From a virus: DNA of 64,000 bases. Under the pieces are notes generated by a model. That model did no database searches. It saw only the letters and a list, made by a program, of their open reading frames with translations, and was not told the origin of the DNA. Location of the stretch: IMG/VR virus record IMGVR_UViG_3300031933_000117, positions 1 to 64,000 of that record; one strand, 5' to 3'. Positions 8,093 to 16,729 of this stretch are shown piece after piece. The position numbers and the translations under genes are program-made. Numbering within the stretch: position 1 is the first letter of the stretch; the number at the start of each line of letters is the position of its first letter.

Positions 8093-8206
8093 GTGCCAAA
8101 ATCACCGAATAAAGGTAAGAAAGGTTCTACTGGAGGAAAGCGTCCCAAACAAAATCAGGGAAATGCGGCCGCTAAAAAAGCAAAGAATGGCGGCAAGAAG
8201 AAGTGA
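8093..8206 (+). CDS. 37-aa lysine-rich protein (GTG start)
   Basis: GTG start; encodes MPKSPNKGKKGSTGGKRPKQ and a tail ending KNGGKKK. About a third of residues are Lys or Arg, with Gly and Asn and no hydrophobic core. It begins the plus-strand run after a late promoter and ends 6 nt before the next ATG. A small nucleic-acid-binding or packaged peptide is plausible, but no family is recognised. Confidence 0.6.
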   Translation: MPKSPNKGKKGSTGGKRPKQNQGNAAAKKAKNGGKKK

Positions 8207-8212
8207 GGAATT

Positions 8213-8410
8213 ATGCCACGCGAATTCAACACTCCTCATAGAAAAGATTGGAACGCACCGATACATAACATTCTCAAAGCAATAGATAATCATACTCAAG
8301 AATACTTTAAAAGTGGCGATACTTGGCATCTACAAAAAGCACAAATACTCCGTGAGTATGTTGCGGAATTAAAAACTTGGATACATAAAACAGAAAAAGA
8401 AAACTTATGA
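8213..8410 (+). CDS. Hypothetical 65-aa protein
   Basis: Starts at an ATG preceded by AGGAA and overlaps the next gene by ATGA. Charged and probably helical (…HLQKAQILREYVAELKTWIHK). Part of the plus-strand late run. No recognised domain. Confidence 0.65.
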   Translation: MPREFNTPHRKDWNAPIHNILKAIDNHTQEYFKSGDTWHLQKAQILREYVAELKTWIHKTEKENL

Positions 8411-8547
8411 CTGACCCAGTATGGAGCGTAAATATTTTAATCGCACTAGGATTACTTGGTGCTGCCTGGATGATTTACTATATACTCACACAAGACGATA
8501 GAGAAAATGTACCAATACAAGATCAAAAAGATCAACAGGATCATTGA
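8407..8547 (+). CDS. 46-aa single-span membrane protein
   Basis: ATGA overlap with the preceding gene. One hydrophobic span (VNILIALGLLGAAWMIYYIL, about residues 8-27) and an acidic/Gln-rich C-terminus. Its end overlaps the start of the thermonuclease gene by 41 nt. Function unknown. Confidence 0.6.
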   Translation: MTDPVWSVNILIALGLLGAAWMIYYILTQDDRENVPIQDQKDQQDH

Positions 8548-8845
8548 TGGTGACACGATAGATGTCGCAATTGATGTAGGTTTTCATATTACAATCAATC
8601 AAAGAGTTCGTCTCAAAGGTATTGATGCTGCCGAAACAAGAACCAAAGACCTTACAGAAAAAACAGAAGGTCTCCTGGCAAAAGAGTGGTTGGAGAAAGA
8701 ACTTTCCAAACCCGGTGAATGGATTATTGAAACCACCAAGGATGATAAGTATGGAAGAATACTTGGAACCTTATACTTAGTTGGAGAACCAGTCACCGTG
8801 AATGAGAGAATGATAAATGATGGAATCGCAAGACCTTATATGTAA
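8507..8845 (+). CDS. Thermonuclease (SNase/TNase-like)
   Basis: 112 aa. Staphylococcal nuclease fold: IDGDTI (about residue 13), VRLKGIDAAETR (catalytic Arg/Asp/Glu, about 34-45), an AKEWLEKEL helix and YGRILGTLYL with the second catalytic Arg. A Ca2+-dependent nuclease cutting DNA or RNA. No signal peptide. It is the last gene of the plus-strand run and converges with the endolysin gene (4-nt gap). Confidence 0.9.
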   Translation: MYQYKIKKINRIIDGDTIDVAIDVGFHITINQRVRLKGIDAAETRTKDLTEKTEGLLAKEWLEKELSKPGEWIIETTKDDKYGRILGTLYLVGEPVTVNERMINDGIARPYM

Positions 8846-8849
8846 TTAC

Positions 8850-9518
8850 TTAGATAACACTAAGACACCTATTATAATACTTTTTACGATCTTCTAATCC
8901 GCGATAACCACCATTCACTTTTCTGGTTACATCTTCTACGGATGGATTACGATCACATAAGGCATTCATATTATTATTATGCCACCAAAAACCGGCGGAA
9001 GTAGCAGGATACTTGGAAGAAACATAATCTACTCCATTCATAATCTTTGGATCATTCATATACTTGGAGAATGATGCGTAGTTTGCTCTGCCCGTAAGTT
9101 GAATAAATCCGGCGCCTTTGTACTTTTTCCCATCACCCGGTTGAGTATTTCCTATATCTCTTCTTCCCTCATAAGCATCACCAGAAGCAAGTTCTTTCAT
9201 CCATTTTCCGGCACCAGATTCGTGTGAGATTTGAGAGATAAAATGTCTCATTCGGGACTGGGTATTAATCTTAAAAAGATTGAGACAACTATTCAAGTCA
9301 TTAATTACGGCGTCCGTGATTGAGTTTTCGTTTGATCCCCAAATAGAAGCAAGTTGTTTCTTGGTGATGAGTAACTTAACTTCTGGTTGTTTGCGATATA
9401 ATTTCTCAAACTCTTCTAAAACATATGGAAGAGTATTTTCTTGTAGATACTCAAATGCTTCTATTTGTTCTTTGGTTCCCTTAAAATGTTTGGCAGCGTC
9501 TGTGAATTTGATAGACAT
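8850..9518 (-). CDS. GH19-type endolysin / chitinase-like muramidase
   Basis: 222 aa. Residues about 90-215 carry the glycoside hydrolase 19 lysozyme-like core: [12 protein letters not shown] with the catalytic Glu, [15 protein letters not shown], then [13 protein letters not shown] and [12 protein letters not shown]. An N-terminal helical region of about 85 residues precedes it. It probably cleaves peptidoglycan at lysis. Ribosome-binding site AGGAGAG lies before the ATG. Neighbour of a C39-like peptidase gene, suggesting a lysis pair. Confidence 0.85.
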   Translation of the reverse strand: MSIKFTDAAKHFKGTKEQIEAFEYLQENTLPYVLEEFEKLYRKQPEVKLLITKKQLASIWGSNENSITDAVINDLNSCLNLFKINTQSRMRHFISQISHESGAGKWMKELASGDAYEGRRDIGNTQPGDGKKYKGAGFIQLTGRANYASFSKYMNDPKIMNGVDYVSSKYPATSAGFWWHNNNMNALCDRNPSVEDVTRKVNGGYRGLEDRKKYYNRCLSVI

Positions 9519-9569
9519 AATTAACTCTCCTGATAAACAACTTTGAATTTTCTTTTGGTGGACTCTTAC

Positions 9570-10280
9570 TTAGGGTAGAAAGATGCGACCCCATCCGGTT
9601 CCAACTCCATCAGCAGTCCATCTTTTTTCTAGTTCCATTCTTCTATAAACCACTTGTTTGCCTTCAGTAACAGGACCAGTATACCCCCGCACCAGACTTC
9701 CGTATGGGTCGTGGAAAATATAATCTCCTTTATCAGTCTTACCAATACAGCAAATCATATGACCCGAGTTTCTAGTGGGCATATGAGTTGGACCACGATG
9801 AAGAATACCTAAAACAAGCGGTCTCCCGGCGGCAAGTTCACGATCCAAATCAGAAAAATTAAGATTCTTATGGAATACAGAATTTAGTCCATATCCTTGT
9901 AATACCCTTGTTTGTACTGAGTGATCTGTGGATTTACCAATAGCAAGAACTTTTTTTAAATATGCGTCATCACCTTTTGGTCCAGAAGGAAGAGAACCTG
10001 GTTTCAGGAACTTAAGAACCATCGCACAAGAAGAAGAATTACAAGTGCTATCGGGAAGTGTGTAATTATCTGTTTGTGGATAAAACGGAACATTCAACAA
10101 AATACCAGATGGTGGTGTAGGAGCACTTGGATTTTTATAAAGACGCACCCAATTCGCATTATCTTGAAGAAGTTCAGGTGCCTTCTGTTCTAATACTCTT
10201 ACAAGGTCATCAACCGCAGCACGATGTCTTGGAAGTGTATGATCGTAATATCTAAAAAAGTTTTGTAGATCTATTTTCAT
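9570..10280 (-). CDS. C39-like cysteine peptidase
   Basis: 236 aa. Papain-like peptidase signatures: a nucleophile in STCNSSSCAMVLKFL (about residues 79-93), His in SGHMICCIG (about 173) and a third site in IFHDPYGS (about 188). An N-terminal helical segment of about 60 residues may bind the cell wall. Such domains cut peptide cross-links in peptidoglycan, and the next gene is a GH19 muramidase. No signal peptide. Role in lysis is inference. Confidence 0.75.
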   Translation of the reverse strand: MKIDLQNFFRYYDHTLPRHRAAVDDLVRVLEQKAPELLQDNANWVRLYKNPSAPTPPSGILLNVPFYPQTDNYTLPDSTCNSSSCAMVLKFLKPGSLPSGPKGDDAYLKKVLAIGKSTDHSVQTRVLQGYGLNSVFHKNLNFSDLDRELAAGRPLVLGILHRGPTHMPTRNSGHMICCIGKTDKGDYIFHDPYGSLVRGYTGPVTEGKQVVYRRMELEKRWTADGVGTGWGRIFLP

Positions 10281-10285
10281 TTCAA

Positions 10286-10317
10286 TAAAAAAACTCCTCC
10301 CTATATTTAGGAGGAGT
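10286..10317 (-). terminator. Terminator after hli
   Basis: ACTCCTCC (10293-10300) pairs with GGAGGAGT (10310-10317), followed on the minus strand by seven T. It ends the hli transcript just before the peptidase gene. Confidence 0.8.
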
Positions 10318-10381
10318 ACATTGATGCTTTAATTATAATCGCAGATACGCATAATACGATGAAAATATCCGCAATTAACAT
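10307..10381 (-). CDS. Possible 24-aa hydrophobic peptide after hli
   Basis: ATG at 10381; encodes MLIADIFIVLCVSAIIIKAS plus MYSS and stops inside the terminator stem. One membrane span. Support is only composition and position on the hli transcript. Confidence 0.3.
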   Translation of the reverse strand: MLIADIFIVLCVSAIIIKASMYSS

Positions 10382-10418
10382 TTTAGTAAGTTTGTAAGGT
10401 TGTTAAGAGTATAATATA

Positions 10419-10538
10419 CTAAAAAACTCCTGGAAGTATTTGCCTGGCGGTAAGATAAGTACCAACGGCAATTACAAATCCCAACATCGCAAGTCTTCCG
10501 TTAAGAATTTCTGCCTCGGGGGTAAATCCAAATTTCAT
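10419..10538 (-). CDS. hli: High-light-inducible protein
   Basis: 39 aa. Contains the chlorophyll-binding motif AEILNGRLAMLGFV (residues 8-21) of the Hli/ELIP family and a single transmembrane helix. In cyanobacteria Hli proteins protect photosystem II and bind chlorophyll; cyanophage copies usually accompany psbA. A strong host-type promoter (10566-10594) lies 28 nt upstream, consistent with early expression. Too short for ordinary ORF cut-offs. Confidence 0.9.
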   Translation of the reverse strand: MKFGFTPEAEILNGRLAMLGFVIAVGTYLTARQILPGVF

Positions 10539-10565
10539 AATTTTTTTATTAAGAACTATAACAAT

Positions 10566-10594
10566 ATTATATATGAGAAGACGGGTCTTGTCAA
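10566..10594 (-). promoter_or_regulatory. hli: Consensus host-type promoter of hli
   Basis: TTGACA (10594-10589), 17-nt spacer, TATAAT (10571-10566). Both hexamers match the consensus perfectly. Confidence 0.9.
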
Positions 10595-10620
10595 GGGTCT
10601 TAAGTCAGCATCCTCTAACT

Positions 10621-11415
10621 TTATGACGGGTTTGTAATTCTTCCAAGATATGGATCATAATTCATCAAGTCATCGATTGTCATATCAGAACCCTGGGTTT
10701 CCCAGAACTGAAAAAGACCATCACGACTTTGACGATGAAAAACATCAATGTGCTCTGGATGTATAGTGGACCCCAACTCTATCTTATAAAGAAATAAAGG
10801 AATTGAGAAAGTATTTCCAGAATTATAAATCAAATCATCCGCCACTGCTCTGGGTTTGACACCCTGATCGAGTTTATACTTATCACCACGACAATGAAGA
10901 TCAATTAGTTTTTTTGCGTGATGGCGAGTAATGATATATGCCGCTGTTGAAAAATCATTCACAAATCTCTTATGAAGTTTTACATGTAAATCACCAGTAC
11001 AAATAATCGCAAGTTGAATTACATCATAGTCATAAGGAACTTTAGCAACAAAATCACTCCAAGTAAAGTTCCAGAATTTTGCTGTCTGTAAATCTACATC
11101 ATCCTCCATAATGACCGCATATGGACTTTCGGAGGTTTCCACCCAGTGTTTGAGTGCCCTAAGATGAGAAGTGGTACATCCAATCTCACCGGTAGTCATA
11201 TTATCCGGATACTTTCCCTTGATAATTTCACTCAGGTCATCTTCTCTTCCGTCATAGGCAGAAATACGAGTATAGTTTTCAATCTCCCAGTACTTAAACT
11301 GCTGCTCCATATATTCACTTCTTTCTGGTTGCCCATCAAGATTTAGGTAATATATCGGTCCGATATTTTTAAATTTGTATGCTGCCTTATTTTTATCCAT
11401 CAGATTGTAGTCCAC
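10621..11415 (-). CDS. Glycosyltransferase family 25 (LPS-type)
   Basis: 264 aa. GT25 features: IYYLNLDGQPERSEYMEQQF (about 21-40), GEIGCTTSHLRALKHW (about 76) and an acidic metal site AVIMEDDVDL (about 98). The family transfers galactose or other hexoses in lipopolysaccharide synthesis. It is the last gene of the minus-strand glycan island and overlaps the fucosyltransferase gene upstream. Confidence 0.85.
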   Translation of the reverse strand: MDYNLMDKNKAAYKFKNIGPIYYLNLDGQPERSEYMEQQFKYWEIENYTRISAYDGREDDLSEIIKGKYPDNMTTGEIGCTTSHLRALKHWVETSESPYAVIMEDDVDLQTAKFWNFTWSDFVAKVPYDYDVIQLAIICTGDLHVKLHKRFVNDFSTAAYIITRHHAKKLIDLHCRGDKYKLDQGVKPRAVADDLIYNSGNTFSIPLFLYKIELGSTIHPEHIDVFHRQSRDGLFQFWETQGSDMTIDDLMNYDPYLGRITNPS

Positions 11416-12206
11416 CTTTCCGGTATTAAGTCTTTTGTATTCTTATCAGAATTATTTACACCGAACCACCTCACAGGAGCCACAACATTATCAGAACCAG
11501 ATAACCATGCACCCCACCAGGAGTATGATGAATTGGCAATAATGTGTTGCTTACAAAGACTCATTAAACACAAATCAACATATTGATCTCCAGATTCAGA
11601 AATCATAAAACGATCACCAGAAAATAGTTCTTGTTCTTTACACCATTCGGGATCATCAGAGAATACAAAAACTGAAGAAGTATCATAAAATTTGTTAAGT
11701 GCTTGCTCGTAGTAATCCAGACCCAGTATCGTATGATTTGGATTTGTAAGGTAATCAGTTCTACGAACATGAAGAGAAATTACCTCTCCAATTGAACCAA
11801 CCATTTCCTTACAAGGTTCTAGGATCTCATCCTTGAATGAAAAATCTGCACGAATTTCATCTTCAATATGTTTGAAATATTTTTCAGATTGAAAATATCC
11901 TGCAAGACTTATTTCATCGGGACACATATTAAAAAGAATTTCGTCAAAGTGAAAATGCTTTTCTTCTGCTACCGGAGCATATCCACGGTCAAGGAGTTTG
12001 ATATTGCGAGGACTTACACCACTCATCTTAAATGGATAGAACAATTCAATCTTCATATCAAATCCATAAGGATCTTTAATTACTTGATTGTGATTAGGAA
12101 TACAATAGTCACATCCACGATTCCTTGCAATTCCTTTCAGGGAAGCATACTGAAACATTTGATTTCCAAGTCTTCCAAGTTGCCCCAAATAATTAAATGC
12201 TAACAT
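11400..12206 (-). CDS. Alpha-1,2-fucosyltransferase-like, GT11 (copy 1)
   Basis: 268 aa. GT11 motifs: GRLGNQMFQYASLKGIA (about 10-26), the GDP-fucose-binding HVRRTDYL (about 146) and the C-terminal NSSYSWWGAWL (about 225). It probably moves fucose or a related deoxyhexose from its GDP form to a glycan. A second GT11 gene lies two genes upstream, and GDP-deoxysugar enzymes are in the same island. Overlaps both neighbours. Confidence 0.88.
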   Translation of the reverse strand: MLAFNYLGQLGRLGNQMFQYASLKGIARNRGCDYCIPNHNQVIKDPYGFDMKIELFYPFKMSGVSPRNIKLLDRGYAPVAEEKHFHFDEILFNMCPDEISLAGYFQSEKYFKHIEDEIRADFSFKDEILEPCKEMVGSIGEVISLHVRRTDYLTNPNHTILGLDYYEQALNKFYDTSSVFVFSDDPEWCKEQELFSGDRFMISESGDQYVDLCLMSLCKQHIIANSSYSWWGAWLSGSDNVVAPVRWFGVNNSDKNTKDLIPERWTTI

Positions 12207-13017
12207 TTAATTGATTCCTCCGATGTTTTACATAATTTTCTTCTTCGTAATATTTAACAAGAGTTTCTTTATCCCATGTTCTAATTTCATTCCACATATT
12301 CATATTATATTGCCACTTTGGATTATGATAATGAGAATTAAATGTTCTCTCATGATTCAAATGATAGCACATATCGTTGACTCTACCAACTTTACATCCC
12401 ATAACTTGAATCCTATAAAGAAATTCACAATCTTCAGGACCCCAAGCCATAAAGTTCTCATTCCACATATAAGAATCAATTTCAGATTGTCTCCGAATCA
12501 TTTGCCCCAGCCCCATAACGGACGGGCAAATATTACATCCGGGTTGAAGAACGTTCAAATCAAATTTAGATTTTAAAAATTTATCAAACATTTCAATAGG
12601 AAAATCTACTAACCACTGATAAACACCAACTCCATAGCAATAGACAGCATCAAATCCATATTGGGAGATCATATTATATGCAGTATGATAACTACTTATT
12701 GGTAGAAGATGATCCACATCATAATTATAAACAATTTCAGTTTTTGATTCCAGTAAGAGATCATTTAGTATACGAGTCTTATGAAAGAAACCATCAGGAT
12801 CATATTCAAAAATATGAGTTAAATTTTCTGGTTTTTTTCCAAACAACTGTGTAATATAAGGAAGTGCCTTTTCTTTAAAGATTGATTGAATATCGTGTTC
12901 TTTAACTATAATTTTACATTCCGGAAAATGATAAAGTAAATAACTAATTGAAGTTATGACATTTTTGAGTCTATCTTCAGACTCAATTCTACAAGGCATT
13001 AAAAATGTTAAGTTCAT
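12193..13017 (-). CDS. Glycosyltransferase, GT2/GT7-C-like
   Basis: 274 aa. Opens with a GT-A start (LTFLMPCRIESEDRLKNVI); has a DxD-type metal site in VYNYDVDHLLPIS (about 95) and the acceptor-site block FMAWGPEDCEFLYRIQVMG (about 200), as in galactosyltransferase C-terminal domains. A late histidine-rich segment (CYHLNHERTFNSHYHN) follows. Substrate unknown. Lies between the two GT11 genes. Confidence 0.78.
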   Translation of the reverse strand: MNLTFLMPCRIESEDRLKNVITSISYLLYHFPECKIIVKEHDIQSIFKEKALPYITQLFGKKPENLTHIFEYDPDGFFHKTRILNDLLLESKTEIVYNYDVDHLLPISSYHTAYNMISQYGFDAVYCYGVGVYQWLVDFPIEMFDKFLKSKFDLNVLQPGCNICPSVMGLGQMIRRQSEIDSYMWNENFMAWGPEDCEFLYRIQVMGCKVGRVNDMCYHLNHERTFNSHYHNPKWQYNMNMWNEIRTWDKETLVKYYEEENYVKHRRNQLNVSI

Positions 13018-13862
13018 GATTCAACTTTAATCCAATTTTTTGGTAATAAATCGTCCATAATATAATAGTTATATCCAGGACCAAACCAGGGGTCGGGTGC
13101 AATAATTGGTTGAGTTGGATTTTCGATTAACCAGGCACCCCACCAACTTAAAGTGCTATTTGCAATAATACCACCAGTGCAGAGAGTCATCATACAGAGA
13201 TCAAAATAAGGAATTAATGCATTTTGTTTTCCATCATTTGTATCAGACTTTTGGGGATATTTTTCTTGGTATTCAGACAACATAAATCTATCAGAAGAGA
13301 ATAATTCTTGATCTTTACACCATTCAATATCATCAGAAAATACTAATACTGGAGATGATTCATCAAAATGTTTTAGTGCATTTTCATAATATTGAAGAGA
13401 GCACAGAGGATGATGCACCTGACTACCAATATAATCACTACGCCTTACGTGTAAGAATATTGGATTTTTTAAATCATCAAATATTTCTTTACATGGAGTT
13501 AAAATCTCATCTTTAAATTCAAAATCATTTCTGATTAAATCCTCGATATTTTTAAAATACTTTTCAGTAGTAAAATAATCATGAAGATTTATATTGTCAG
13601 GACAATTATCAAAAAATTCTTGACTAAAATGAAAACATCCGGATTGAATACTCTGACCCTGAACATATCCAAAATTTTCTTCTTTTACGGAAGACATTTT
13701 AAAACAATCAAATAATCCATAATTGGAATCACCATATCCCTCAAAAGGTGGAATTACCCAGTCATATCCTTTATGCGCAGCAATACCAAGAAGTGCTGCA
13801 TATTGGAACATTTGATTACCAAGTCTCCCATTTGAACCTAAACGATTATAACCTATTGTCAT
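13014..13862 (-). CDS. Alpha-1,2-fucosyltransferase-like, GT11 (copy 2)
   Basis: 282 aa. Same motif set as copy 1: NGRLGNQMFQYAALLGIA, HVRRSDYIG and NSTLSWWGAWL. The two copies differ over most of their length, so they are diverged paralogues that may act on different acceptors. Start and stop overlap the neighbouring genes by 1-4 nt. Confidence 0.88.
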   Translation of the reverse strand: MTIGYNRLGSNGRLGNQMFQYAALLGIAAHKGYDWVIPPFEGYGDSNYGLFDCFKMSSVKEENFGYVQGQSIQSGCFHFSQEFFDNCPDNINLHDYFTTEKYFKNIEDLIRNDFEFKDEILTPCKEIFDDLKNPIFLHVRRSDYIGSQVHHPLCSLQYYENALKHFDESSPVLVFSDDIEWCKDQELFSSDRFMLSEYQEKYPQKSDTNDGKQNALIPYFDLCMMTLCTGGIIANSTLSWWGAWLIENPTQPIIAPDPWFGPGYNYYIMDDLLPKNWIKVES

Positions 13863-14482
13863 TATTTTTTTCTCACATATAGGGCATCACCCCAAATACC
13901 ACCAGACCAATCAGTCTCTACCCTATCCATTTCATATTCAGAAAGAAACTCATCAAGTTCTTCGATATAAGCATTATTCTCATAGACTTCATCTCGGTTT
14001 ACTTCACAGTAAACATAGTCAATATGTTTCAAAGTTTCAGATCCACCCTTCAAAACTTCTAATTCATACCCCTGAACATCCATATTGATAAAATTAAATC
14101 CTTGAGTTTCTTCAGAAAAACTATCAAGTCTTTTCATTTCAACTTCTTCGGTTCCATCAAATTTTACCGTTGGATGATTAGTTAGATGTAATTTTGGTTT
14201 AAGAATAGAACTACTCATCTGTTCATTATCACTCAAATACATGGTTACCATTTTTTCTTCATTTCCCAATGCAACTTGATGTCCAGAAATGTTGGCATTA
14301 GAGTTTCCAACGTTTTGTTCCAGAATTTTAAAATTGAGATTTAATGGTTCAAAAAGAATAATGTCTTGCACACCACAACTAATATAATCTTCAATCTCTT
14401 GTCCCCTATGGGCACCAACATGAATGATACCTTTAACATCCATGCTATACTTGCAAACCATGGTTCTAAAATTTAACAGCAT
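13862..14482 (-). CDS. FkbM-family methyltransferase
   Basis: 206 aa. SAM-binding segment IIHVGAHRGQEIEDY (about 20-34), acidic ILFEPLNLN, and FINMDVQGYELEVLKGG (about 130-146), the FkbM hallmark. Such enzymes O-methylate sugars; in this setting it would cap or modify the glycan. Inserted in the glycosyltransferase run, 7 nt after the GT10-like gene. Confidence 0.88.
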   Translation of the reverse strand: MLLNFRTMVCKYSMDVKGIIHVGAHRGQEIEDYISCGVQDIILFEPLNLNFKILEQNVGNSNANISGHQVALGNEEKMVTMYLSDNEQMSSSILKPKLHLTNHPTVKFDGTEEVEMKRLDSFSEETQGFNFINMDVQGYELEVLKGGSETLKHIDYVYCEVNRDEVYENNAYIEELDEFLSEYEMDRVETDWSGGIWGDALYVRKK

Positions 14483-14489
14483 TTTTAAA

Positions 14490-15311
14490 TTACTCCGATT
14501 TTAAATAAATTTGGTAAATATAATCTTCATTAATTAAAAGATCTTTTACAATTTCTAGGTTTTCATTTACTGCATCAAGTCTATCATAATACATTTCTGA
14601 AGTCAATAGTCCAATATCAAAGTCATCATTTAAAGTAATGATTCCTTTTGGATTAAAAAACTTTCCAATATCTGGTGCTCCATAATAAATTGGAATTGTT
14701 CCGGTTGCGAAACAATCTTGAACCTTTTCTGTAAAGTAGGTTTTATAACTTGCATTCTCGATTGCAACCGAGAACATATAGTCTACTAGACCTTCTTCTT
14801 TATTTTCAATCTCATTGAATCCACGACCATAAAAATCAACCTTTTCTTGAAATTTTTGTGCCCAGGTTAATCTATGATTATGCCCAGCACACATAGATTT
14901 ATTAGAACAAATCATAGAGACTAACTTACTCTTCTCATAAAGTTTTGGTTCTGGAATCCAACTTCCTTGAAGAGGAGCAAACTTAAACTTTGGATGAAGA
15001 TTTACAAGTTCTTGATTGTGAGTGAAAATTGCATCATATGTTCTAGTATAATGCAAATAATTACGCTTTACATCTTCAATAATTTCTGGATAGATATTTG
15101 CTGATTCTAATAACCAAGCATACTTTTTAAGACTATCTTCATCATCAAATGCTAGACTAATTGCATGATCCACATAAAATGTTTCGTCTGCACCAGCATC
15201 TACCCATTCAATAAACTTAGACTCTTGTTTATAAATTGAGGATGCCTTATTACCATTATCATAATGGTTAAAACCACCACCAACTAAATTATACTGTTTT
15301 TTATTTTTCAT
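14490..15311 (-). CDS. GT10-like (alpha-1,3/4-fucosyltransferase) glycosyltransferase
   Basis: 273 aa. The C-terminal block FSVAIENASYKTYFTEKVQD followed by CFATGTIPIYYGAPDI (about 178-215) is the nucleotide-binding signature of GT10 fucosyltransferases. The N-terminal half is less conserved. With two GT11 genes it makes at least three predicted deoxyhexose transferases in the island. A divergent plus-strand gene begins 24 nt upstream. Confidence 0.82.
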   Translation of the reverse strand: MKNKKQYNLVGGGFNHYDNGNKASSIYKQESKFIEWVDAGADETFYVDHAISLAFDDEDSLKKYAWLLESANIYPEIIEDVKRNYLHYTRTYDAIFTHNQELVNLHPKFKFAPLQGSWIPEPKLYEKSKLVSMICSNKSMCAGHNHRLTWAQKFQEKVDFYGRGFNEIENKEEGLVDYMFSVAIENASYKTYFTEKVQDCFATGTIPIYYGAPDIGKFFNPKGIITLNDDFDIGLLTSEMYYDRLDAVNENLEIVKDLLINEDYIYQIYLKSE

Positions 15312-15335
15312 ATATAATAAAGAATTAATGCGAAT

Positions 15336-16016
15336 ATGAAAGTTGTATCTTTTTCTTTATGGGGAAATAATCCAAAATATACAATCGGAGCAGTAAAAAA
15401 CTCGTTACTTAAAAAAAGATTTTTTCCAGAATGGGAAATGAGAGTTTATCACGACAACTCTGTCCCTTCTTATATATTAGAAGAATTAGAAAGCAATAAT
15501 GCAACTCTTGTAAAAAGAAACAATCAAAATCATTCTAATGCAATGTGGCGATTTAGTCCAGCATCTGAAAAAAATGTAGAGTGTATGATATCTAGAGACT
15601 GCGATTCTCGTTTGTTTGAACGTGATATTGTTGCGGTAGAAGAATGGTTAGCATCTGGTAAGAATTTTCATATTATTAGAGACCACCCTGGAGGACACGC
15701 TTGGGAAATCAGTGCTGGAATGTGGGGATGTAGAGAAGGTTTTATTGAAAATATTGACAATAAGATAAGTAATTATATCAAAACCAGTTCTTGGGTAACT
15801 GACCGAGCAGTAGATCAAAGATTTCTACAGGAAGTTATCTATCCCCAAGCAATGACAAGTCTTTTTCTTCATGATGAATACTTCAACTACGAAAGAATTG
15901 GAACTACAATTAAAAGAGATCGTAGATTAGATGATTTTGCTTTTATTGGAGAACCATTTGATGAAGATGATAATCAATTATCAAATCATCGAGATATGAT
16001 CATTCAAAGATACTGA
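15336..16016 (+). CDS. Predicted GT-A-like transferase, conserved hypothetical
   Basis: 226 aa. Begins MKVVSFSLWGNNPKYTIGAV and carries SRDCDSRLFERDIVAVEEWL (about 86-105), a DxD-type site with a conserved Arg, then HIIRDHPGGHAWEISAGMWG. This arrangement is known from uncharacterised transferase-like proteins of phages and marine bacteria. It is the only plus-strand gene in the island and converges with the GT2 gene (13-nt overlap). Function inferred from context. Confidence 0.7.
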   Translation: MKVVSFSLWGNNPKYTIGAVKNSLLKKRFFPEWEMRVYHDNSVPSYILEELESNNATLVKRNNQNHSNAMWRFSPASEKNVECMISRDCDSRLFERDIVAVEEWLASGKNFHIIRDHPGGHAWEISAGMWGCREGFIENIDNKISNYIKTSSWVTDRAVDQRFLQEVIYPQAMTSLFLHDEYFNYERIGTTIKRDRRLDDFAFIGEPFDEDDNQLSNHRDMIIQRY

Positions 16017-16711
16017 ATACTTTCCGGAAGAACCTTTTGCTTATAGAATGAAAGATTTTTTTGGTAAATTGATTGATCTTCAAAATGAGAGGTTGCTACT
16101 TTTCCTACAGGAAGAGAACAAACTTTAACATGCCTGAGATCTTTTACATGATATCCAAATGCCCAAGCACGATAAGCCATATCACCATCGGCACAATAGT
16201 ATTGATAATCAGAACTATACATTCCAATCTCTCTAAAAATTTTCTTGCGATAAAGACCGTAATTCATAACAATTTCACCACCAGAATCAGCATTATTGCA
16301 AAGACACCAACCCTCCGTATGATCTCTACCCTTTAACCAATTAGGATCTTTAGTATCCTCAAAAGTCCCATACTTCCAATTAAACAAATAAAAATCATGA
16401 TCTGATTCAATTTCAGAAAATACCTCAGACCACTTATTACAAAGAATTACATCGTCATTCCACTGACAGACAATATCATGTTTGGATTCTTTAATCGCAA
16501 GATTCATAAAATGTGGATATGGACTTCTCCCACCGACTTCAATTAACCTAATTTGTGGGTGATTTAATTTGTTAACATAATCAATAGTGCCGTCCGTGCT
16601 CCCACCATCAACTAATACTAATTCAATCCTTTCATCAGACATAATAGTATTCTCAATTAATCTTGGCAGCATTACAGATCTATTGAGAGTGCCAGTAATA
16701 ATGCTAATCAT
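16004..16711 (-). CDS. Glycosyltransferase family 2
   Basis: 235 aa. Classic GT2: ISIITGTLNRSVMLPRLIEN, LVLVDGGSTDGTIDYV (about 31-46) and the metal-binding CQWNDDVIL (about 79). A later ADGDMAYRAW acidic segment is the likely acceptor/catalytic site. Overlaps the 3' end of the opposing plus-strand gene. Confidence 0.9.
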   Translation of the reverse strand: MISIITGTLNRSVMLPRLIENTIMSDERIELVLVDGGSTDGTIDYVNKLNHPQIRLIEVGGRSPYPHFMNLAIKESKHDIVCQWNDDVILCNKWSEVFSEIESDHDFYLFNWKYGTFEDTKDPNWLKGRDHTEGWCLCNNADSGGEIVMNYGLYRKKIFREIGMYSSDYQYYCADGDMAYRAWAFGYHVKDLRHVKVCSLPVGKVATSHFEDQSIYQKNLSFYKQKVLPESIQYL

Positions 16712-16729
16712 TTTTTTATATAAGTAAAT

